Assembly (NCBI GenBank): GCA_902495075.1
Contig: CABUVO010000046.1
Location: 1 to 24,547 of the forward strand
Length of the DNA stretch: 24,547 nt
Source: an uncultured Porphyromonadaceae bacterium
GTDB lineage: Bacteria > Bacteroidota > Bacteroidia > Bacteroidales > Muribaculaceae
Reading direction: 5' to 3'
This document shows positions 8,424 to 14,578 of the stretch, piece by piece. The notes under the pieces are model-generated. The model ran no database searches. It was not told the DNA's origin and saw only the letters and a list, made by a program, of their open reading frames with translations. Each line of letters begins with the position of its first letter. Positions within the stretch are counted from its first letter, which is position 1. Position numbers and translations under genes: made by a program.

Positions 8424-11009
8424 TTATCTTCTTTTACCTTTAGCTGATCTTGCAGCCTTGCTACTACCATATCCAAGCTTAACATTATCAATTGTCAATT
8501 TAGATCCGACACACAATGACTTGTAGTTGTTAGCCGATATGGTTTGTCCGGAAAGACTGGTTTTATTCGTTACATCCGCTATATCAGTTGGAACAGGAAC
8601 ATTCACAGCGTCTGACTTAGTAGATCTGAAACCGAGTTTTAAAATCGCAGCTTTTTTACCGAATTTTAAAGGTGAATATGTCAGATTTATGACCCTATTA
8701 ACATTTGATGTCTGAGCAGTGAGATCCATTGAACCTTCTGCTATAACATCACCTTCCGCATCTACAACTGAAATACAAACATATCCTGTCTCATTTGCAA
8801 CCGGTTCGTATCTGTAATCAAAAGACAGATAAGAGGGGCGAGATTCGAATGAGATACCATCATTTCTATGTTCGGTGCCATCAAAAGAATAAGTTCCTAA
8901 GAACAGTTCTCCTGCGGATTTAGATGCAAAAGAAGCGGGATAGTTTCTACTGTACTTCGCTCTTACACTACCACCATGATTATCCAAAGCAGGTAATGTA
9001 CCATTGTGATCATATGCCACACTTCTAATCAAGACCTCACCGTTCAAAGCCATTGTAGATGGAACTACGAACCATGTATTCATAGGATTAGAACCTGTAT
9101 ATGCCGTTTTGGCATTAATGCTTGCCCACATATTTGGTTCATTAACTAAAATCGTGGATTTATTTTGCATGGTTGTTGCCAAATATTTATATTGACCTCC
9201 TGCATTCAGTGACAGATTATAAGTTTCTGATACAGCTGCAAAATCTCCATTGGGAACGTCTGTCTGAACTTCAGTTGTAAACATCGGTACAGACTTTTCA
9301 AAGTTTCCACATTTTGTTTTGAGTGATGTATATGTTGTGCCGGCAGCGAGACCTCTGACGGTAATCATACCGTTTTTAGCATCATAGGATAAATTTGCAC
9401 TCGGCACCTGTGTATCGCTATTATATATCTGGATATTGTCAACGAGTGTTTTGACGATATCATCACGCTCGGCATCAATCTTAAGAACTACGCGGTCGCT
9501 GAATGCATCGGCAACGACCGTATAATTCGGTTCTGCGGTCAGCACACTTGTCTCAGCCTTCTTATTACGGTTTGCAGCAAGTGATGCCTCAACCTTGATT
9601 TCAGTGCGGAATGCCGGAGCGATACCGAGCACATAGCGGAAAGTATATGCTGCCGCACGCGCCGAGGCACCGGAAGCTGTAACATCCGTAACGCTCTTTA
9701 TCTCCGCATCAACAAGACGATTGTTGGCATCGGGAACCTTGAACATAACTACATTTTTGATGTCAGGGCAGTTTGTCGAGAGATCAACAGCCACATCCTC
9801 ACCCATAAACTCTGCATTTGCCGCCGGCTTAAGTTCTATTTCAAGAGGCGTGATATTGGCTGTGAGTTTCACAGGCTCCGTTGTGCGTGTCATCACATCA
9901 GTTGCGGAGATTTCAATCGTGTATTGACCGGCTGGTAATTTTTCCAGAAAACTCTTTATGTTTACAAGACCCATCTTTTCTGCATTCCTGAAATATGCTC
10001 CCACACCGGCGCTTTCAAGCTGTTGATTGGTAAGATCGTCGGCACCAACGAGTTCAACCCTGTTTCCAAACACAGGAGAGTATCCTCCGTCGGAGATGAC
10101 ATTTAAAGTTGCACTTCTAAAACCGCCAAAGGCAAATACATGAAATTCGGGATTGCTCTTGAGTTCTGCATATTCAAAGGTAGCCACCGGAGTTTCCGGA
10201 TCAAAATCCTTTGCTGTGATTGTTGGAGCCGGGGCAGAAAAAAGTTCGTCACCGAGTGATACCGGCACTGTTTCAGCGACTACATCATCATCAAACTCGA
10301 TGTCAAGAGCAAGATCGCCATAAGAAACACTTCCGTTAACGCCGATTGTAACGACATAATGATGTCGGGCTTCCGCACGGAAGCTTGCCGGCTGAATTTC
10401 GACACGATCACCGGCTTCGTTGGTAAGCGTCAGTTTCAGCTTTACCTCCTCGGACGGGGCAACATACGCCGGACGATCCTCGTTCTGAGCAAAAATAACC
10501 CATTCGTGACCCTCAGTCTGAACGGCTGCACTATAGGCACTATATAATTTTGTAAATTCCTCCTTGTAACGGATCGACACCATCGAATTGGCAAGTGTAG
10601 CCGTAACATTGACAGTTGATTCATCGCCAGGAGAGACATGAACATCATTAGAACCCGAATAACATGGATTGTCGAAACCCTCTTGGTTCAGATCTCCATA
10701 GGTGGCTGTAATTTTGTAATCACCTATCGGGAAAGATTTCTCACGATTAAACGCTTCGACATTGGTCCATGATTTGGAATATGTCCCGTCAATTTTGGCA
10801 AGATTTACACCGAACGAACTTACGTCCGGCACAACAGGGCTCTGTGAATCGTCAGCACGTGTCTGCCGCATCACTCTGCCATCGGATGTGAGGTTGAGCT
10901 TAACGGCTCCTTCGTCGGAAGGTCCACTCCACAGAGCCTCATCACCGCAAGAAGTCAGCGTCATCGCCGACACTGCCATTAGAGCAATAGCTTTTGTGAA
11001 TTGTCTCAT
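8424..11009 (-). CDS. Large DUF4493-like modular lipoprotein, first gene of the block
   Basis: An 861-aa lipoprotein. Lipobox LTSC gives C21, then GDEALW. T50-R51-A52 follows, then a DUF4493-like region to about residue 240 (ATLANSMVSIRY matches the fimbrillin-like block of its neighbours). A beta module at about 258-390 is shared with the 431- and 750-aa proteins (TIEISATDVMTRT). A further Ig-like module covers about 390-490 and a fibronectin-like module about 495-580 (GLAAGTTYTSL). The C-terminal domain opens VPNGDF (585-590), as PCMD domains do, but diverges afterwards and ends in a KLTIDNVKLGYG strand and a basic tail (AARSAKGKRR). The C-terminal coding part is A+T-richer than the middle: the 60-bp line at 9121 is 37% G+C, the line at 9661 is 53%. 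Named carbohydrate or protein targets cannot be read from the sequence. Confidence 0.8.
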   Translation of the reverse strand: MRQFTKAIALMAVSAMTLTSCGDEALWSGPSDEGAVKLNLTSDGRVMRQTRADDSQSPVVPDVSSFGVNLAKIDGTYSKSWTNVEAFNREKSFPIGDYKITATYGDLNQEGFDNPCYSGSNDVHVSPGDESTVNVTATLANSMVSIRYKEEFTKLYSAYSAAVQTEGHEWVIFAQNEDRPAYVAPSEEVKLKLTLTNEAGDRVEIQPASFRAEARHHYVVTIGVNGSVSYGDLALDIEFDDDVVAETVPVSLGDELFSAPAPTITAKDFDPETPVATFEYAELKSNPEFHVFAFGGFRSATLNVISDGGYSPVFGNRVELVGADDLTNQQLESAGVGAYFRNAEKMGLVNIKSFLEKLPAGQYTIEISATDVMTRTTEPVKLTANITPLEIELKPAANAEFMGEDVAVDLSTNCPDIKNVVMFKVPDANNRLVDAEIKSVTDVTASGASARAAAYTFRYVLGIAPAFRTEIKVEASLAANRNKKAETSVLTAEPNYTVVADAFSDRVVLKIDAERDDIVKTLVDNIQIYNSDTQVPSANLSYDAKNGMITVRGLAAGTTYTSLKTKCGNFEKSVPMFTTEVQTDVPNGDFAAVSETYNLSLNAGGQYKYLATTMQNKSTILVNEPNMWASINAKTAYTGSNPMNTWFVVPSTMALNGEVLIRSVAYDHNGTLPALDNHGGSVRAKYSRNYPASFASKSAGELFLGTYSFDGTEHRNDGISFESRPSYLSFDYRYEPVANETGYVCISVVDAEGDVIAEGSMDLTAQTSNVNRVINLTYSPLKFGKKAAILKLGFRSTKSDAVNVPVPTDIADVTNKTSLSGQTISANNYKSLCVGSKLTIDNVKLGYGSSKAARSAKGKRR

Positions 11010-11106
11010 GATCTTTTAAATTAGCAATACGGATTTATGCCAAATAATACCTGTGTGCATTTTTAAGATTTTATACCTATTGAAGATTTGACATATTTAT
11101 CCGGTA

Positions 11107-11150
11107 CAAAATTATCTCAAAATTATAAAATTTGCTAATTTTCATGTAAA
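11107..11150 (-). promoter_or_regulatory. Candidate leftward promoter for the lipoprotein block
   Basis: On the minus strand TTTA (11150-11147) is followed after 21 bp by TAATTTTG (11125-11118), a good TAnnTTTG -7 box with an imperfect -33. A second TAATTTTG lies at 11114-11107. Transcription would begin about 90-105 bp before the first lipoprotein gene. The region is so A+T-rich that chance matches are likely. Confidence 0.4.
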
Positions 11151-11187
11151 TTTGTGCATTATTACTCCAAATTAACCAATAAAATTG

Positions 11188-11195
11188 TAATTTTG
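11188..11195 (+). promoter_or_regulatory. Candidate -7 box for the DUF4923 gene
   Basis: TAATTTTG fits the TAnnTTTG -7 consensus about 75 bp before the DUF4923 start. No TTG or TTTG stands 19-21 bp upstream, so this is weak. If real, the gap 11010-11269 is a divergent promoter region. Confidence 0.3.
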
Positions 11196-11269
11196 TAACA
11201 CGATATATTACAAAACGGCCATAAAATATATGGGATTCCATGAATATAAACACTAAATAAATATATGAA

Positions 11270-11908
11270 ATGAAACAGTTTAGGATTGCAATAGTATTTG
11301 CAGCTATGATTCTGGCATGCTCTAATATGACCAATGCCCAAAGTCTTAAAGACCTTTTAGGCAAATTAGGTAGCGGCGACACTAAGGAAACAGTCGGGAA
11401 TCTCCTTGAAGGAGTCTTTTCAAGCAGCAACCTCTCGGTGCAGGATCTGCAGGGCAACTGGCTCGCCACGGGTCCGGCGGTAGCGTTCCAAGGCGACAAT
11501 TTCCTCAAGCAGGCAGGAGGCAAAGCAGCGGGAGCCGCCATCGAAACCAAACTAAAACCATATTATCAGAAATACGGACTCACCGGGGCAACCCTTACGA
11601 TTGACAACGCCGGTAATTTCCAACTAAAGATCAAGAAACTGACTCTCAAAGGCACAGTGACCGAAACTTCGGAAAAGGGCGTTTTCGAATTCAACTTCAG
11701 CGTGGTGGGTAAAATCAAACTTGGCAAGGTGAAAACCTACGTGCAGAAAACTTCCCGTACGATGGATGTGATGTTTGATGCATCCAAACTCATGGCGCTT
11801 ATAGATGCCGTGGCAAAATATTCCAACATCTCAGCCGCCAAGACATTGTCAAGCCTCCTCAACTCTTACGATGGTCTCTGTGTTGGCTTCGCACTTAATG
11901 CGAATTAG
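11270..11908 (+). CDS. DUF4923-family secreted protein
   Basis: A 212-aa exported protein of the Bacteroidales DUF4923 family (PF16270), whose function is not known. The signal peptide spans about residues 1-23 (MKQFRIAIVFAAMILACSNM, then TNAQS); the cysteine inside it is not in a convincing lipobox. Family blocks visible are LQGNWLATGPAVAFQGDNFLKQAGG (about 58-83), an ETKLKPYYQKYGL helix, and beta-rich repeats to the C-terminus, including a strand ending MDVMFDASKLM. It diverges from the lipoprotein block on the other strand. The TAG stop falls inside the first unit of a heptamer array. Likely periplasmic or membrane-associated. Confidence 0.82.
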   Translation: MKQFRIAIVFAAMILACSNMTNAQSLKDLLGKLGSGDTKETVGNLLEGVFSSSNLSVQDLQGNWLATGPAVAFQGDNFLKQAGGKAAGAAIETKLKPYYQKYGLTGATLTIDNAGNFQLKIKKLTLKGTVTETSEKGVFEFNFSVVGKIKLGKVKTYVQKTSRTMDVMFDASKLMALIDAVAKYSNISAAKTLSSLLNSYDGLCVGFALNAN

Positions 11909-11939
11909 GCGTTAAGTGTTAGGCTTTAGGCATTAGAAG
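11905..11939 (+). repeat. TTAGGCN heptamer array beginning at the DUF4923 stop
   Basis: TTAGGCG, TTAAGTG, TTAGGCT, TTAGGCA, TTAGAAG: five units of exact period 7. The TAG stop codon of the upstream gene lies inside the first unit. It leads into TTAGAAGCTTCGCCGGA (11933-11949), which resembles TTAGAAGCGTAGCCGGT at 22319-22335. Confidence 0.85.
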
Positions 11940-11973
11940 CTTCGCCGGATGGTTCTAAAACCTAAAACCTTCA

Positions 11974-12008
11974 ATTAAACATTAAACATTACACATTAAA
12001 CATTAATA
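11974..12008 (+). repeat. ATTAAAC heptamer array before ribE
   Basis: ATTAAAC, ATTAAAC, ATTACAC, ATTAAAC, ATTAATA: five heptamers ending a few bases before the GTG start of riboflavin synthase. Same family as the array at 14443-14573. Confidence 0.8.
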
Positions 12009-12014
12009 AAAACG

Positions 12015-12623
12015 GTGTTTTCAGGAATAGTTGAAGAAGCCGCAGAAGTTGTGGCACTGCGTGAAGAAGGAAGCAATCTGCATATCACAATGCGTTGCAG
12101 TTTTGTTGACGAGCTTACCATAGACCAGAGTGTATCTCACAATGGCGTATGTCTCACAGTAGTTGCTCTTCCGGGCGACGGAACATATACAGTGACTGCA
12201 ATACGCGAGACACTTGACCGCTCGAATCTTGGGAATCTAAAACCCGGAGATTTTGTCAATCTCGAAAGATCAATGAAAATCAATGGTCGCCTCGACGGGC
12301 ACATTGTCCAGGGACACGTTGACCAGACCGCCATATGCACGGATGTCAGGGAAGCCGACGGCAGCTGGTATTACACCTTCGAATATGAAGCCAACCCAGA
12401 GCTGGCACGTCGTGGATACGTAACCGTCGACAAGGGTTCGATAACCGTAAACGGTGTTAGCCTTACCGTATGCGAACCGACATACAACAGTTTCAAGGTG
12501 GCTATTATCCCTTACACTCACGATAATACCAACTTCTGCCGCATTGAAAAAGGGACTAAGGTAAATATCGAATTCGATATCCTCGGCAAATATCTCGCTC
12601 GAATCATGAACATTGATGGTTAA
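12015..12623 (+). CDS. ribE: Riboflavin synthase, alpha chain
   Basis: A 202-aa riboflavin synthase, which dismutates two 6,7-dimethyl-8-ribityllumazine molecules into riboflavin and 5-amino-6-ribitylaminouracil in the cytosol. The N-terminus MFSGIVEE is the family hallmark. Two tandem lumazine-binding repeats are seen. HNGVCLTV (42-49) and VNGVSLTV (145-152) mark the same point in each, and GHIVQGHVDQT (about 95-105) opens the second. Length is typical. The start codon is GTG at 12015, chosen because it yields the conserved N-terminus and no in-frame ATG lies nearby. It stands alone, with no other riboflavin genes and no FMN riboswitch recognised upstream. Instead, heptamer repeats fill the leader. 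A 165-bp palindromic element follows. Confidence 0.95.
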   Translation: MFSGIVEEAAEVVALREEGSNLHITMRCSFVDELTIDQSVSHNGVCLTVVALPGDGTYTVTAIRETLDRSNLGNLKPGDFVNLERSMKINGRLDGHIVQGHVDQTAICTDVREADGSWYYTFEYEANPELARRGYVTVDKGSITVNGVSLTVCEPTYNSFKVAIIPYTHDNTNFCRIEKGTKVNIEFDILGKYLARIMNIDG

Positions 12624-12628
12624 TAATT

Positions 12629-12793
12629 CAACTTTCGCAAGCGAAAAGTTGAAGTTTATAAGTTTATTTGCGCAATGCGCAGTTTATAAGTTTATTTGAT
12701 TACTGCGAATAAATGAGAACTCAGTCATATTCGCGTCTGATAAACTTTTAAACTTATAAACTCTTAAACTTTAAGTTGAAGCTTGCGAAACTT
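12629..12793. repeat. Nested palindromic element after ribE
   Basis: A layered inverted repeat of about 165 bp. The outer arms AACTTTCGCAAG (12630-12641) and CTTGCGAAACTT (12782-12793) pair with one mismatch. The middle arms AGTTTATAAGTTT (12653-12665, repeated at 12681-12693) pair perfectly with AAACTTATAAACT (12750-12762). The inner arms GCGAATA (12705-12711) pair with TATTCGC (12728-12734). An 18-bp direct repeat, AGTTTATAAGTTTATTTG, occupies 12653-12670 and 12681-12698 and brackets CGCAATGCGC. The left end is itself a hairpin (12629-12651). No ORF is present. It could be a small non-autonomous mobile element, a transcript-end structure or a protein-binding repeat. Confidence 0.65.
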
Positions 12794-12817
12794 AAATTAA
12801 TAATTAATGGTTAAAGG

Positions 12818-12848
12818 AATCGCAACTTTTGCAAGTTGCGATTTTTTT
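12818..12848 (+). terminator. Intrinsic terminator before the ATPase-DUF4435 gene
   Basis: A perfect 10-bp stem ATCGCAACTT / AAGTTGCGAT (12819-12828 and 12833-12842) with loop TTGC, followed by seven T. This is a textbook intrinsic terminator for plus-strand transcripts coming from ribE. It ends only 28 bp before the next gene's ATG. Confidence 0.8.
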
Positions 12849-12858
12849 ATTAAATTTA
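12828..12858 (+). promoter_or_regulatory. Candidate promoter inside the terminator
   Basis: TTTG (12828-12831, in the terminator loop) is followed after 19 bp by TAAATTTA (12851-12858), which matches TAnnTTTG at seven of eight positions. Transcription would start near 12865, leaving a leader of about 12 nt before the ATG at 12877. The overlap with the terminator hairpin is notable. Confidence 0.4.
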
Positions 12859-12876
12859 CACATCAATTCAGAAACT

Positions 12877-14445
12877 ATGAGCGACGTTATTCTTCCCCCC
12901 GCTTTTCCGGGCAAAGACAATGCGATTATCAGTAATGCCCGGCAAATAACACTGATCGGTGCCAACGGAGCCGGCAAAAGCCGCTTTATGCAAAAAATGA
13001 TATCGCTATGCGGCAATCGCTCATACTGTCTCTCGGCTTTGTCGGCATCTTTCCCGGAAAGGAAAGAATCCACAAAAACGGGTTCCATCGATGATCTCTA
13101 CCGAAAGGCAGCTTCAAGACACACATACATGCGCACTGATGCAGTATGTGAACTCGACAAGCTAATCTATATGGTGTTTGCCGACGAACTCGAATATCTG
13201 TTAACGATCAAAGACCGGGAAGCAGGAGAAGGGAAACGCGTAAAACTCCGCACCACGAAATTAGACATTATAAAAAAGCTTTGGGAACAAAGTTTCCCGG
13301 GCAACAGAATAATGCGCAACAAAGGGTCGCTTATGTTTGCCACGCAGGCTGGTGACGACCTAATCGGTGTCTCTTCTCTTAGCCAGGGTGAGAAAGCCGT
13401 GCTCTATTACATCGCGGCTGTGCTCTATGCAATGCCTGATGCGGTGGTATTCATTGATTCCCCATCTCTCTTCATACACCCTTCGATTGTCGGTTCGCTA
13501 TGGAATTCCATAGAAGCATTGCGTCCTGACTGCACATTTGTGTATGACTCGGTTGACATCGATTTCATAAGCTCACGCTCCAGAAGCACATGCATCTGGG
13601 TGAAAAGCTATGATTCCGAACAGAAGGCATGGGATTATGAAGTGATTCGCGACACACCTCTAAGCGAAGACATATTTCTTGAGCTGGCAGGTAGCCGCAA
13701 ACCGGTTCTCTTTATCGAGGGAGACTCCCAACACAGCATCGACTTCAAATTGTATTCCCTCGTATTTCAGGACTGGAACGTGCGTCCGCTTGGTTCCTGC
13801 GACAAGGTTATAGAGACCACACGCACATTCAACGATCTCAAAAGCATGCACCATCTGCGCAGCCGTGGAATCGTGGACCGAGACCGCCGCACCGATATTG
13901 AAGTCGGGTATTTGCGCAAGAAAGAGATAATGGTGCCGGAAGTGGCAGAGGTGGAAAACATCTTTCTGCTTGAAAGTGTTATCAGAGTGATGGCACACCG
14001 CAGAGGCAAGGATGCCGAAAAAATCCTCCGCAGAGTAAAAAAAGAGGTGATCCTCACTTTCAAACAGAAGGCTGACCAGCAGGCGCTGCAACATGTGAGA
14101 CATAAGGTAAAGCGAGACGTGGAATGCAAGATTGACGCGCGTTTTTCTTGTATAACCGCGCTTGAGACACACCTCAAGTCACTTGTGGTGAAACTTGAAC
14201 CAAGAAAAAATTATAACCGTTTAAGAGAGCAGTTTGCTGTAATGATCCGCGACAGCGATTATGACGGCATATTGAAGGTGTTCAATCATAAGCCAATGCT
14301 ACCCGATTCAGGTCTTCCCCAACTTTTGGGCTACCACTCACGCGACGAATACATCAATGGAGTGCTCGAGGCTCTGAGACAAGGAGGCAAAGACGCCCAG
14401 ACATTGACCTCCGCAATCAAACACTGCCTCCTGGATAATGTTTAA
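12877..14445 (+). CDS. ABC-type ATPase fused to a DUF4435/Toprim-like domain (PARIS-like)
   Basis: A 522-aa two-domain protein. The ATPase (about 1-270) has Walker A GANGAGKS (28-35), an ABC signature SLSQGEK (about 167-173) and a Walker B-like AVVFIDSPSLFIHPS where D194 is kept but the usual catalytic Glu is S195. The second domain begins KPVLFIEGDS with E281 and D283, followed by GIVDRDRR (D334, D336). These are the Glu and DxD positions of Toprim nucleases, in a DUF4435-like context (PF14491). An AAA ATPase paired with DUF4435 is the make-up of the PARIS anti-phage system (AriA sensor ATPase, AriB Toprim RNase), and single-chain versions exist. The frame is open from 12829, but that part encodes the terminator hairpin, so the ATG at 12877 (MSDVILPP) is preferred. 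There is no mobile-element context. A resident OLD-like repair ATPase is the main alternative. Confidence 0.7.
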   Translation: MSDVILPPAFPGKDNAIISNARQITLIGANGAGKSRFMQKMISLCGNRSYCLSALSASFPERKESTKTGSIDDLYRKAASRHTYMRTDAVCELDKLIYMVFADELEYLLTIKDREAGEGKRVKLRTTKLDIIKKLWEQSFPGNRIMRNKGSLMFATQAGDDLIGVSSLSQGEKAVLYYIAAVLYAMPDAVVFIDSPSLFIHPSIVGSLWNSIEALRPDCTFVYDSVDIDFISSRSRSTCIWVKSYDSEQKAWDYEVIRDTPLSEDIFLELAGSRKPVLFIEGDSQHSIDFKLYSLVFQDWNVRPLGSCDKVIETTRTFNDLKSMHHLRSRGIVDRDRRTDIEVGYLRKKEIMVPEVAEVENIFLLESVIRVMAHRRGKDAEKILRRVKKEVILTFKQKADQQALQHVRHKVKRDVECKIDARFSCITALETHLKSLVVKLEPRKNYNRLREQFAVMIRDSDYDGILKVFNHKPMLPDSGLPQLLGYHSRDEYINGVLEALRQGGKDAQTLTSAIKHCLLDNV

Positions 14446-14573
14446 TGTGAAATGTTTAATGCCTGACACAATTAGACATTACACATTACTCATTAAACAT
14501 TAAACATTAGGCATTAGGCATTACACATTTAACATTAAACATTAAACATTGCACATTACACATTACACATTAT
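14443..14573 (+). repeat. Heptamer-rich gap from the ATPase stop to glgB
   Basis: The TAA stop of the ATPase gene is the first codon of TAATGTGAAATGTTTAAT (14443-14460). After about 20 bp, plus-strand ATTAAAC, ATTAGGC, ATTACAC and related heptamers run almost to the glgB start, about 14 units with small slips. The first part is roughly the reverse complement of the later part (AATGCCT against AGGCATT), so the gap can fold. No promoter or terminator is evident, and the unit differences argue against CRISPR. Confidence 0.8.
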
Positions 14574-14578
14574 AAGAA

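Noticed and set aside
867..11009. Polysaccharide-utilisation locus (Sus-type)
   Set aside because: No SusC-like TonB receptor, SusD protein, glycoside hydrolase or hybrid two-component/ECF regulator is present in the block.
12629..12651. Intrinsic terminator directly after ribE
   Set aside because: The hairpin has a bulged A and no T-run. It fits better as one end of the nested palindrome, and the real terminator is at 12818-12848.
12829..12876. Upstream in-frame ATG for the ATPase-DUF4435 protein
   Set aside because: These codons are made from the right arm and T-run of an intrinsic terminator. The ATG at 12877 starts a more credible protein.
14443..14573. CRISPR-like array
   Set aside because: Units are 7 bp with no spacers of unique sequence and no cas genes nearby.
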